Positions 1 through 8,691 of a stretch of 64,000 nt of DNA are shown here, piece after piece (position 1 is the stretch's first letter; every line of letters begins with the position of its first letter). Both the position numbers and the translations under genes were made by a program. The DNA is from Streptosporangium sp. NBC_01755 (lineage in GTDB: Bacteria; Actinomycetota; Actinomycetes; Streptosporangiales; Streptosporangiaceae). The DNA is taken from assembly GCF_035917995.1 (NCBI RefSeq), contig NZ_CP109131.1, forward strand, positions 930,001-994,000, read 5' to 3'. The notes beneath the pieces are model-generated. The model made no database searches and was not told the origin of the DNA. It saw only the letters and a program-made list of their open reading frames with translations.

Positions 1-99
1 GACACCGCCCGGGCGTTCCCTCCGGGAGGTCGCGCCCCGTGTCGCCCGTATGCCCGACGGGAACAAACACCGGCGAGACCCGTCCCGAAAGGAATCCAT

Positions 100-153
100 A
101 TGCTCGCCGACCCGCACCGCAGCCCGAAGCCCGTGACGGCCGGCGCCCGGTGA
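100..153 (+). CDS. Possible 17-codon leader ORF
   Basis: An ATG at 100 sits behind a good ribosome-binding site (GAAAGGA, 87-93) and reads 17 codons to a TGA at 151-153. That TGA overlaps the GTG at 150 that I favour as the start of the GNAT gene, giving a GTGA coupling. The peptide shows no recognisable family. It could be a coupling leader. Equally, the strong site could have served a longer N-terminus lost to a frameshift. Only the RBS and the overlap support it. Confidence 0.25.
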   Translation: MLADPHRSPKPVTAGAR

Positions 154-992
154 TCACGGTGGACACCGGGCCGGTCGTGGCCGAGGCTGAGCGCCAGTTC
201 AGGGCCGCCGAGCGCCGCGGCGGGGTCGAGGTGCGCGAACTGCACCAGATCAGCGAGTTCAGGCAGGTCTTCGCCCTGTACGACGACATCTGGCACGCCG
301 ATCCCGGCAAGGCGCCGATCAGCACGGAGCTCATGCGGGCGATGTCCCACAGCGGCAACTACGTCACGGGCGCCTTCGACGGCGCGAGGCTGGTCGGCGC
401 CTGCGTCGGTTTCTTCGCCGACCCCGTGGGCACGGCGCTGCACTCCCACGTGACCGGGGCGCTGCCCGGCCGCGGCATCGGGTTCGCACTCAAGCTGCAC
501 CAGCGCGCGTGGGCGCTGACAAGAGGGCTGAGCACCGTTTTCTGGACCTACGACCCGCTGGTGCGCCGCAACGCCCACTTCAACATCGCCAAGCTCGGCG
601 CGCGTCCCGAGGAGTACCTCGAATCGTTCTACGGCCCCATGGCGGACGCCATCAACGCGGGCGACGAATCCGACCGGCTCCTGGTGGTCTGGCGGCTGAC
701 CGAGCCGCGCGTGGTGGCCGCCTGCTCGGGGACGGGGAAGCCGCCCCTCGTCCCCGACGAGGCGAGGGTGGCCCTGGCCGCCGAGGGCGATCGCCCGGTC
801 AAAGGCACGACGGGCGGGCGGGTGTCGCTGGTCCAGATCCCGCGCGACGTGGAGATGTTACGCCGTACCGATCCGACCGCCGCCAGGGCGTGGCGGCACG
901 CGACGCGCGACGTGCTCGGCGGGCTGATCGGCCAGGGCGCCCGCGTCACCGGGTTCACCTCCGACGGCCACTACATCCTGGAAAGACAGTAA
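150..992 (+). CDS. GNAT-superfamily acetyltransferase-like protein (COG3375-like)
   Basis: The protein has about 280 residues from a GTG at 150. An upstream ATG at 39 in the same frame would add 37 residues of low-complexity, basic sequence, so I take the later start, which begins near the VDTGPVV segment where the conserved-looking part begins. The body contains the pattern of predicted acetyltransferases of the COG3375 type: an N-terminal helix pair (VRELHQISEF), a central strand with GAFDGARLVGACVGF, and a glycine-rich acetyl-CoA-type turn (GRGIGFALKLHQR) followed by WTYDPLVRRNAHFNIAKLGA. The substrate is unknown. The gene converges on the injection-system operon and appears unrelated to it. 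Confidence is good for the fold, low for the reaction. Confidence 0.7.
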   Translation: MITVDTGPVVAEAERQFRAAERRGGVEVRELHQISEFRQVFALYDDIWHADPGKAPISTELMRAMSHSGNYVTGAFDGARLVGACVGFFADPVGTALHSHVTGALPGRGIGFALKLHQRAWALTRGLSTVFWTYDPLVRRNAHFNIAKLGARPEEYLESFYGPMADAINAGDESDRLLVVWRLTEPRVVAACSGTGKPPLVPDEARVALAAEGDRPVKGTTGGRVSLVQIPRDVEMLRRTDPTAARAWRHATRDVLGGLIGQGARVTGFTSDGHYILERQ

Positions 993-1151
993 AGATCACC
1001 GGTGTCGAAGCCGACGGGAAACGACGAGAACGCTACGACAGATCGCGGGACAGGCGGCGCCTGACGACGTGTGCGCTCCCGCGGTCAGCCGTCCGCCCGG
1101 CGTTCCGACCGTCCAAGCTCACCGTTGGCGCAGAGGGTCCGGGCGCGCTCC

Positions 1152-4100
1152 TCACGAGAGACTCCCGGCCAGCTTGTCGAAGTCGGCCACCACCAGCTGA
1201 TACTGATTACGCTGCAGTTTGGCGATCTCAGCGATGGTCATGCCCGGCACCCAACCCGTTCCCTCGACCCGGATGTCCACCCCGAGTTGCAGATTCAGCT
1301 GCCATGGCTTGAGAGAGTCCGTGGACCCGTCCCAAAGCAGCCGGTACGGCAGCTCAGCGCGAAGATCGGTGACGAATTCACGGGGAGTCGCCTTGTAGTC
1401 GCGCCAATCCCGGAAGAACTCCCGCAGCGTGTCGTGGAAGTACTTGGTGCCCGCCGTACCGGCCGAACGCTTTGACTCGCCAGGCAGGGACGCTGTGTTC
1501 ACGTGCGCGCCGAGGCTCGGCTTGACGATGGGACGCGCGGGCTCGGCATCCCTGTACTCGATGCCGATGATCTCGCCGATGCTCCACATGACGTAGTTGG
1601 TGGGCGACCTGAGTTCGTGCAGGACCCGGAGCCACTCTAGGCCGCGCGCGATGTCCCCCTGCTGGGCGATCCGGATGGCGTGCTCCAGCACGTTCCGGAT
1701 GTAGTCGACGGGGATCCATTCGTGCTTGCCGGGCGCCAGACGCCGCCACTCCCCGACGACCCACTGGCGGCTCTCCCCTCCCGTGCGCCAGATTGCGTTG
1801 AACTGCGCCCAGGTCATCGGGCCGCCGGTCGGATGGCGGATCAGCCCTTCGAAGAACTGGCGCACGCCGCCCACCTGCTGCACGGCGGCGACCAGGTCCG
1901 GGTGCAGGGTCCCCCCGACGAACGGCACGAACCGCCCGTAGGGCTTTGCGCTCACGTCGTAGGCGATTTGGCCGATCTCGTCGTGGACATGCTTGTCGAA
2001 GTCCGGGGTGACCACCTGCTGACCGGCGGTCCGCAGCGCCTTCGCCGCGTCGTCGCCAAGGATCTGCAGGAAACCGCGCCACACGAAGTGCGGCGGGTCG
2101 GGAGGGCGGGCCTTGAAGGCATAGTGGGCGAACGTCTGGGAATCGACCTGGCGCTCGCCCTTTCCCATCCGGAAGTACGGCAACAGCGCCTCGTGCGTGC
2201 TCTGCTGTTCGGTGTAGGCGAGCGCGTTGTGGTCGGTCCCGGCGAACAGGTCCCTCGAGTAGACGTTCACCTCGTCCGGCTTGGCGATCTTCGGCCGCTC
2301 GATCTGCGCCCTCCACCAGTTATCGTGCACCGTGTCGCCGAACTGCCGGCCGAACCCTGGCAGCAGTTCGGCGATCTCCGGAAGCCTGTCCTTCCCGGGC
2401 GCGCCGAAGAGCTCGAACAGCTGGTTGAGCAGCCGGGCCATGATCTGCTGTTGGCGTTCCAGCGCGTCGTCGGGCAGCGGCTGCACCTTTCCTCCGGGTT
2501 CGGCGGGCAGCTTCTTCGCGGCTTCGCGGGCCGCGACCAGTTCCTCCAGTACCGCCGCGGCGGGGTCGAGTTCGGTGCGTACGTGGCCGATCAGCTCCCG
2601 CGCCTGGGCCAGCTTGAGGTCATCGCCGGCGAACCTGGCCGGCGCCTCGCTCTCCCACTGGGTGATCCTGTCCTGCAGCCGCGTCGGGGAGGAGGACACC
2701 ATCAGCTCGCCGTGGTCTCCGCTGACCCGTACCCAGTGCCGGTGGGTCTCCCCGCCCGCGACAAATGTGATCGACGTGCCGGGTTCCTGATCCTCGGCCC
2801 CCTCGCCTTCCTTCTCATCGTCGTCGAGCCCAAGCGCGGACAGTAGCGCGCGGCCCTGCCGTACCAGCCATTCGATGACCGACTCGACGATCCGCAGCAC
2901 GTACGCCTGGAACCTCTTGATGACTTCGACGACCTTCTCCGGCAGGTCACCAAGTCCGACCATCTCAGCCAGCAGATCGATCACGATCGGCAGCAGCGTG
3001 GCCAGCGAGATCTCCACCGCGGTGGCCATGCCGCCGATGTTGCCGGCCAGGATGTCCGCAGCCCCGTTCGTGATCGTCTCGACCAGCCGGAAGATCGACG
3101 CCGCGTTCTCGAAGACCCACTTCAACACCTTGTAGATCAGCTCGATCGCCTGGAGGACGGCGCCGGCCGGGTTGAACAGGCCGAGGATGCGAACCGCCAC
3201 CTGTTCGACCATCGTCTCGACGACGTAGGAGATCGCGGCGTCTTGGATCTGCTGGAACAATGTCGCCGGGTCGAGCCGCTCACGCAGCATTTCGAGGATG
3301 CCGCCCGGACCGCGCTCGATCAGCGTCGAGATCAGCGACCATGCCTGCTCGATCAGCGCGACGTTTTGCTCACCGATGTGGCGTACCAGGATCTCTCGGA
3401 TGTTCGCCCAGCTCAGGCCCATCAGCTGGAGTGCGAAGGTGATGATGCTCGAGATGGAGAAGTCGGCGGGTAACTGTACGCCGACCGAGCCGAGGCCGCG
3501 GAACAGCCAGTCGAAGAAGCCCTTCAGCAAATGCGTGCCGAAGTTGTCGAAGAACTGCTGGAATCCCTGCGCGAGAGCGGCGACGAGGTTGTTGCCGAAC
3601 CGCCGCGGGTCGTCGGCGATGTCGGAGAGCACCTGCTGGATCCGGTCGACCAGCGCCCAGAACGCCTCCGGCGGAATGCCGACCAGGCTCAGCAGCCCGT
3701 TGATGACCGCCCGGATCGGGTCGTCGAGAAACTCCTCGATCGCGCTGATCACGTGGCCGATCAAGCCGCCCGCGGCCTCCCGCAACGCCTCCACCTCGCG
3801 CTGCACCGCGGAGACCGTGGTGACCGCCTCACGGGTGATGTCGCGTGTGAAGCCCTCCCGGGTCTCGGCCACTCGGGTGTGCAACCCGTCCAGCCGTTCC
3901 TCGAACGCCGCCCGCTCCTCCGCCGCCCACCCCTGCAACTCGGCGGGCAGCGATGTGAACAGCTCGTCGATCCGCCGCCGGGCGTCCTCGATGATCGCCT
4001 CAGCCGCGGCGATCACCGATTGGACGTCGGTCGAGATCTCCAGCAGCAGGCCGCAGATCCGGTCGCCGAACAGGCTCTCGGCCCGGTCATACTCCTCGAC

Positions 4101-6029
4101 GACCCAGCCGGGCAGTCCGGCGAGGGCGTCCCAACCGGCGACGATGGTCCCCGTGACGCCCTCGTGCCGTTCCTCGATCCAGCGCGCCACGCGATCCAGC
4201 GCCTGGCGGAACTCGGTCGAGTGCCGCTCCACACCCGCCCGCCAGGTCTGCATGGCGGTCTGGGTGAGCGGAGTGAGCAGGGCGGTCACCTGGCTCTGCG
4301 CCCCGTCGAAGATCTGCTGGGCCTGCCGGCCCACCGACTCGCGGGTCTGCTCCTCGTCGCCGACCATGCCGGTCTGCCGCGTGGTGACCCCGGCGACCGT
4401 ACCGGCTCGCGAGGTGGCGAGCACCTCCACCGCTCGGGACTGCAGCTCTGCCATGCTCGCGCGAGCCTGGTTGAGCGCCTCGTCCTGCTTGGCCAGCACC
4501 TCCGCCGGGCGCGTGCCCGCCATCTCGCCGAGCTCGGCCTGTCCCTCCCTCACGCTGGAGAACGGCGGCCCCTTGAGCGGCTCGCTGGCCGGCCGCTCGA
4601 TGCCGGAGTCGGCGACCCGCTGGTCCAGGTCGGCTCGGTCATGATCCAGTGAGACGTCCTCGGCCGGAATGGCGTCCGGTACCGCGGCCGCCGCGTCGGC
4701 ATCGGGGGCGGGCGCCCCGGCCGGCGGCGGCGTAACCGGTTGCCCGGTCTGCTGCGGTGTTCCGGCCGGCTGCCCCTGGATCGCGTGGTACTCACCGGAG
4801 ACCCGGGACGCGTCGCCCTCGACGGCGGTGTTGAGCGACTGCCCGGCCTCGGCCGCCATCTTCGCGGGGTCCGCCTTGACCAGGTGCGTCTCGTCGACCG
4901 GGCGCCGTTCCCTGATCGCACGGCGAATGTCGCCGCAGAGCTGGAGGATCTCCGGGCTGGGTGCGGGCCGCTCCCCCAGTGTCTCCGTGAGCGCGGCCTC
5001 GGCCCGTGCACTGGTCTCCTCCGCCGGCTCGGTGACCGCCCCGCGCGCGGCTTCCGTGCTGGCTTCGGCGTCGGGCAGGTCGGCGGCCGCCGCCGCGGCG
5101 CCTCGCAGGCCGCCGATCACACCGCCCATCCGCGCCTGCGCCGCCGGGGAGGGCTCTGCCGGGGCGGGCGGCATGTGCAGCGGGACTTCCCCTGCGGGCT
5201 GGGCCTCTCTTCCCGCCCCCACTGCCTCAGGCCCGACCTCGGTGGAAACCGGTCCGGCCGTGGCTGGTTCCGGCGCTGCCGTGGCTGGTTCCGGCGCTGC
5301 CGTGGCTGGTTCCGGCGCTGCCGGCGCGGGCGCCTGGTCGCCCTCGGCGTCCGCCTGCTCCCTGGGGGCGGCATCCACCAAGGGGTCCGCCAAGGGGATG
5401 GCCTTGGGCGCCTCCGGCGCGCTGGGAGGTTTGAACGTCACCGCCGGAACGGGCACGGCGGTGGCGGCGGCCGGGTCGGTCAGCTCGCTCGCCTCCCGTA
5501 CCGGCCCGGCCTCGACGGGCATCGGGCCCGCCGCCTCCATGACGGGCGCGGCGCTCTCAGGCGCGGCGCTCTCAGGCGCGGCGCTCTCAGGCGCGGCGCT
5601 CTCAGGCGCGGCGCTCTCAGGCGCGGCGCTCTCAGGCGCGGCGCTCTCAGGCGCGGCGCTCTCAGGCGCGGCGCTCTCAGGCGCGGCGCTCTCAGGCGCG
5701 GCGCTCTCAGGCGCGGCGCTCTCAGGCGCGGCGCTCTCAGGCGCGGCGCTCTCAGGCGCGGCGCTCTCAGGCGCGGCGCTCTCAGGCGCGGCGCTCTCAG
5801 GCGCGGCGCTCTCAGGCGCGGCGCTCTCAGGCGCGGCGCTCTCAGGTGCCGGCGCCTGGGCCGGTCCCGCCACTTCGGACACGGTTTCCGCGAACCCGGC
5901 CCAAGCCGGCCCGCCGGCGGGAAGCGGCACCGGGAATCGGGCCGGGGCGACCGGAACGGACACTCGGCCGGCTGGTCCGCGGCCCCCTTCCGTCGCGCGG
6001 GCGGTGGCCGGGGCCGGGGCACGCCCCAT
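1152..6029 (-). CDS. Giant eCIS-linked cargo/effector-like protein with APESA repeats
   Basis: The ATG at 6029 is 5 nt past the AAA+ ATPase stop, with GGAAAAGG upstream; it gives 1625 residues. Layout seen: an Ala/Pro/Glu-rich N-terminal third with 20 APESA pentapeptides (residues about 60-160); charged coiled-coil segments (about 450-750); a long amphipathic and hydrophobic helical region (about 760-1035) that includes [17 protein letters not shown]; a short beta segment ([10 protein letters not shown], then MVSSSPTRL); and a soluble C-terminal part (about 1250-1625) matching no family I recognise. The helical segment followed by the GE-H-WV and V-SSP pattern resembles large proteins encoded at the end of other eCIS loci, often described as carrying toxin domains. 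No DUF4157 HExxH is visible. As last gene of the operon it is inferred to be the payload, with the C-terminus as candidate effector. A structural role is possible. Confidence 0.8.
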   Translation of the reverse strand: MGRAPAPATARATEGGRGPAGRVSVPVAPARFPVPLPAGGPAWAGFAETVSEVAGPAQAPAPESAAPESAAPESAAPESAAPESAAPESAAPESAAPESAAPESAAPESAAPESAAPESAAPESAAPESAAPESAAPESAAPESAAPESAAPESAAPESAAPVMEAAGPMPVEAGPVREASELTDPAAATAVPVPAVTFKPPSAPEAPKAIPLADPLVDAAPREQADAEGDQAPAPAAPEPATAAPEPATAAPEPATAGPVSTEVGPEAVGAGREAQPAGEVPLHMPPAPAEPSPAAQARMGGVIGGLRGAAAAAADLPDAEASTEAARGAVTEPAEETSARAEAALTETLGERPAPSPEILQLCGDIRRAIRERRPVDETHLVKADPAKMAAEAGQSLNTAVEGDASRVSGEYHAIQGQPAGTPQQTGQPVTPPPAGAPAPDADAAAAVPDAIPAEDVSLDHDRADLDQRVADSGIERPASEPLKGPPFSSVREGQAELGEMAGTRPAEVLAKQDEALNQARASMAELQSRAVEVLATSRAGTVAGVTTRQTGMVGDEEQTRESVGRQAQQIFDGAQSQVTALLTPLTQTAMQTWRAGVERHSTEFRQALDRVARWIEERHEGVTGTIVAGWDALAGLPGWVVEEYDRAESLFGDRICGLLLEISTDVQSVIAAAEAIIEDARRRIDELFTSLPAELQGWAAEERAAFEERLDGLHTRVAETREGFTRDITREAVTTVSAVQREVEALREAAGGLIGHVISAIEEFLDDPIRAVINGLLSLVGIPPEAFWALVDRIQQVLSDIADDPRRFGNNLVAALAQGFQQFFDNFGTHLLKGFFDWLFRGLGSVGVQLPADFSISSIITFALQLMGLSWANIREILVRHIGEQNVALIEQAWSLISTLIERGPGGILEMLRERLDPATLFQQIQDAAISYVVETMVEQVAVRILGLFNPAGAVLQAIELIYKVLKWVFENAASIFRLVETITNGAADILAGNIGGMATAVEISLATLLPIVIDLLAEMVGLGDLPEKVVEVIKRFQAYVLRIVESVIEWLVRQGRALLSALGLDDDEKEGEGAEDQEPGTSITFVAGGETHRHWVRVSGDHGELMVSSSPTRLQDRITQWESEAPARFAGDDLKLAQARELIGHVRTELDPAAAVLEELVAAREAAKKLPAEPGGKVQPLPDDALERQQQIMARLLNQLFELFGAPGKDRLPEIAELLPGFGRQFGDTVHDNWWRAQIERPKIAKPDEVNVYSRDLFAGTDHNALAYTEQQSTHEALLPYFRMGKGERQVDSQTFAHYAFKARPPDPPHFVWRGFLQILGDDAAKALRTAGQQVVTPDFDKHVHDEIGQIAYDVSAKPYGRFVPFVGGTLHPDLVAAVQQVGGVRQFFEGLIRHPTGGPMTWAQFNAIWRTGGESRQWVVGEWRRLAPGKHEWIPVDYIRNVLEHAIRIAQQGDIARGLEWLRVLHELRSPTNYVMWSIGEIIGIEYRDAEPARPIVKPSLGAHVNTASLPGESKRSAGTAGTKYFHDTLREFFRDWRDYKATPREFVTDLRAELPYRLLWDGSTDSLKPWQLNLQLGVDIRVEGTGWVPGMTIAEIAKLQRNQYQLVVADFDKLAGSLS
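5260..5322. repeat. Three tandem 21-bp units in the cargo gene
   Basis: The 21-bp unit beginning GTGGCTGGTTCC occurs three times in tandem without a mismatch (5260-5280, 5281-5301, 5302-5322). On the coding strand it encodes a seven-residue Ala/Pro/Glu/Thr unit, giving the PEPATAA-type repeat in the flexible N-terminal region. Confidence 0.9.
5551..5850. repeat. Twenty tandem 15-bp units encoding APESA
   Basis: The unit GCGCTCTCAGGCGCG is repeated 20 times end to end. The first 19 copies are identical and only the last differs (GGTGCC ending). Read on the minus strand it is a 20-fold APESA pentapeptide in the cargo-like protein. Such identity at the DNA level, including synonymous positions, points to recent slippage or unequal crossover; the copy number is likely variable. 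There are no spacers, so it is not a CRISPR array. Confidence 0.97.
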
Positions 6030-6034
6030 GACGA

Positions 6035-7393
6035 TCAGCCTTTTCCGGGCGGCGGGGTGCGACCGCTCTTGGCGAAGGCCGCGCGAATACCGCTCACGAG
6101 GTATCCGGCCGTGACCACCTGTCCGTTGGCGGCGGCGAGGTAGGCGGCGTCGAGCGCCGCGTCCCGGATCTCCGCGCCGGTCAGAGCGTAACGCTCGGCG
6201 AGACCGGCGAAGTCGACGCCGTCGGCGACCGGCAGCGCGGCCGGCAGCACGGCCCGCCACAGGGCCAGCCGCTCGGCGACGCCGGGGGCGGGGAACTCCA
6301 CCTGGAGATCGATTCGCCGGGCGAACGCGCTGTCCAGGTTGCCGAGAAGATTGGTGGTGAGGATCACCACTCCGCGATGCCGCTCGACGCGCTGCAGAAG
6401 ATAGCTCACCTCCTGGTTGGCATAGCGATCCCGGGCGTCCGACACCTCGGTGCGGCGGCCGAACACCGCATCCGCCTCGTCGAAGACGAGGATGCAGTCC
6501 TCCTCCTCGGCCCGGTCGAACACCCCGGCGAGGTTCTTCTCGGTCTCACCGATGTACTTGCTGACCAGGGCTGCGAGGTCCACCCGGTAGGCGGGGCGCC
6601 CGGCCGTACGGGCGAGGACGGCGGCGGCCATCGACTTGCCGGTTCCCGGCGGTCCGTGGAAGAGGATGAGCGTGCCGCGCACGCCGTCGTGGCGCCGGGC
6701 GAACCCCCAGTCGTCCAGCACCCGCCCCGCATGCCGGATGCGGTCGAGCGCGGCGGTCAGCTGCCGACGCGCCTCGGCCGAGACGATGAGGTCGGCCATG
6801 GTGTGCGCGGTTTGCAACCGGGTCGCGGGAAAGCCCGCCGACAGCTCGGGCTCGGCGCGGGTGCCACCGGTGAGCAGAGCGACGAGGTCGCGATGCGGCC
6901 GCACCTGCCCGACGAGCGGCCCCGCGTCCACCGCGTCCATTTCGATCAGCCGCATGCCTCGCAGCCGGCCGTGTGGTCCGAGCAGTTCACTGGCCGCGAG
7001 CCGACCGGGGAACGTGCGCGCGGTAAGAGTGCGCACCACCTCGCCGGTCAGATGCGCCACACCCGGCCTGTCGCTCAGCAGGCTGTAGTACACGGCGAAC
7101 TTCTCGTCGATCTCCGGCGCCACCGCGGCCACCACGGTCAGTGCCTCGGCCGCACTGAGCGGGCACTGTCTGACCAACGTGGCGAGCGGCCCGTCTCCGG
7201 CGTAGGCGCCGGTCCCGGGAATGCCCTCTGTACCGGGTAGCCCGAGCGGCCGGCCGAGCAGCGCCTGCCCGGCCTGGCGCGGATCGGAGGTGCGGATGGC
7301 GTACGCGCACCGCTCCTCCAGGCGGAGCGCCACCACGGCCTCCAGCGCCACCAGTGCCCGGCGCAGCTCTTCGGCGTGCTCGGCGGACAGCAT
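6035..7393 (-). CDS. eCIS AAA+ ATPase (Afp15-like)
   Basis: The start at 7393 shares one base with the upstream stop (TGATG), so I prefer it to the in-frame GTG/ATG-type starts farther upstream that would invade the neighbouring gene. The 452-residue protein has a roughly 200-residue N-terminal domain and a C-terminal AAA+ module: Walker A GPPGTGKS (about 247-254), Walker B ILVFDEAD (D305, E306), a sensor-type LTTN and an arginine-rich end. ATPases of this type are conserved in eCIS loci, where they are thought to act on sheath or assembly rather than be part of the particle. It lies between the tape-measure gene and the cargo-like gene. Family and context agree well. Confidence 0.92.
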   Translation of the reverse strand: MLSAEHAEELRRALVALEAVVALRLEERCAYAIRTSDPRQAGQALLGRPLGLPGTEGIPGTGAYAGDGPLATLVRQCPLSAAEALTVVAAVAPEIDEKFAVYYSLLSDRPGVAHLTGEVVRTLTARTFPGRLAASELLGPHGRLRGMRLIEMDAVDAGPLVGQVRPHRDLVALLTGGTRAEPELSAGFPATRLQTAHTMADLIVSAEARRQLTAALDRIRHAGRVLDDWGFARRHDGVRGTLILFHGPPGTGKSMAAAVLARTAGRPAYRVDLAALVSKYIGETEKNLAGVFDRAEEEDCILVFDEADAVFGRRTEVSDARDRYANQEVSYLLQRVERHRGVVILTTNLLGNLDSAFARRIDLQVEFPAPGVAERLALWRAVLPAALPVADGVDFAGLAERYALTGAEIRDAALDAAYLAAANGQVVTAGYLVSGIRAAFAKSGRTPPPGKG

Positions 7394-8691
7394 CACGTCT
7401 CCGCGAACCGGATGTGGATGGCGGGCGTCCACGGCAGCCGCACCAGGCCGAGCGGGTACGGCAGCCGCGTCAGGACGGGATCGAGCGGCATCCGGGTCAG
7501 CAGGACGGCGACATCACCGCCGGGCTCGCGGACTAGCCACGCCGGCCGGACGATGAACTGCGCCCGGATGAAGTCCGGAGTCGATCCCTCGAACCCGGCC
7601 AGCGCCCCCGCGAACGCGCCCAGCACCCACGATTCCCCACCGTCTGAAAGGCTCCCGGGCGCCGTCGCCGCCCTATGGTGATCGGCGGCACCGGCGAGGC
7701 AGGTGACGAGCGGGTCGGCGACGAGTTCGCCGGTGTCCTCCGGATCGGACAACATTGCCAGCGCCATCCGTCGCGCGTCCGCCGCGGCCAGGTCCGGGCG
7801 GGCGGCGACGGCGTCGTTCAGGTACTCGGCCAGCCACGGGTACAGCAGCACGAGCCCGCCGACCCGGGAAGGCTGCGGCTCCGCGGTGGTGGGCCCCCTC
7901 TCGGTGAGGCGGCGCAGATCGGTGGCGACCAGTTCGGCAGACCGGTCCGCGTCGCCCGTGGCACCGGGCCTGGCGGCCGCGGCCCGCCAGGCCGTCGTCC
8001 ATGTGGCCGGTGCCGAGGAAGCCGGCTCCTCCACGGGCGCGCCCGCCGAGGCGAGGCCCGGCTCCGGCCGGCCGCCGGGTCGTGGTCCGGTGACATCGGG
8101 CCGGGGAGCCGGGCCCTCGGGCGGCGCCGTCCCGGCGGCCGGGTCCCGAACGGCGGCGAGCGCCGTGAGTACAGCGGTGCGATCCACCGGGCCCAGGACG
8201 GCCCGCAGCCGGGCAAGCCCCTCGGGCTCCGCGACCAGCGACCGGGCCAGCAGAATGAGCGCCTGCGGGGTCAGCCGGACGAGCCGTGCGAGCACCTCCG
8301 CGACGGCCGGCGGCGTCGTGGGCCCAGCCTCGGTGAACGGGGCGTCCGTGGTGATGCCCCCGGGCCGGCGGGCAGGATCCGGCCCGACCGGCGAGGGCTG
8401 AGCAGCCAGGCGGGCGGCCAGCGCGAGTCGGATCCGGTCTGCCCAGAGGATGGCCACGGTCTCGTCGTCATAGTGTTCGGGGTCGAAGGCGAGCGGCACG
8501 ACCAGACGGTCGACACGTACCGGTTCGCCGCCCGCGTGGTCGGCCGCGAGAGATCCGAGCGCCCGCTCCAGCGCGGCGGGCAGCCGCTCGGCGGCGAGCC
8601 GGGCGAGACGGGTCCGTATTCGCAGCGCCCGTGTCTGATCCTCGAACGTCACGTGGCAGCGAACGCGAACCCGTCCCAGCTCGATCGTCAT
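7393..8691 (-). CDS. eCIS tape-measure/tail-completion protein (CIS_TMP, Afp14-like)
   Basis: This 432-residue protein begins with a charged domain containing VDRLVVPLAFDPEHYDDETVA, followed by a long variable Pro/Ala/Gly-rich middle. Near the C-terminus is the family's typical block, GLVLLYPWLAEYLNDA, then a segment with AADARRMALAMLSDPEDTGE. That combination matches the contractile-injection-system tape-measure family (Afp14-like), which sets or closes tube length. The start overlaps the stop of the upstream gene by four bases (ATGA), and its stop shares a base with the ATPase start, so expression is coupled on both sides. Confidence 0.85.
   Translation of the reverse strand: MTIELGRVRVRCHVTFEDQTRALRIRTRLARLAAERLPAALERALGSLAADHAGGEPVRVDRLVVPLAFDPEHYDDETVAILWADRIRLALAARLAAQPSPVGPDPARRPGGITTDAPFTEAGPTTPPAVAEVLARLVRLTPQALILLARSLVAEPEGLARLRAVLGPVDRTAVLTALAAVRDPAAGTAPPEGPAPRPDVTGPRPGGRPEPGLASAGAPVEEPASSAPATWTTAWRAAAARPGATGDADRSAELVATDLRRLTERGPTTAEPQPSRVGGLVLLYPWLAEYLNDAVAARPDLAAADARRMALAMLSDPEDTGELVADPLVTCLAGAADHHRAATAPGSLSDGGESWVLGAFAGALAGFEGSTPDFIRAQFIVRPAWLVREPGGDVAVLLTRMPLDPVLTRLPYPLGLVRLPWTPAIHIRFAET

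Noticed and set aside
5551..5850. Regular short repeats that could suggest CRISPR
   Set aside because: The 15-bp units are contiguous, have no spacers and keep the reading frame of the large protein; they encode APESA.
4669..6114. A long plus-strand frame with repeated ALSGA
   Set aside because: It is the antisense reading of the APESA repeat; the minus-strand frame has the operon context and RBS.
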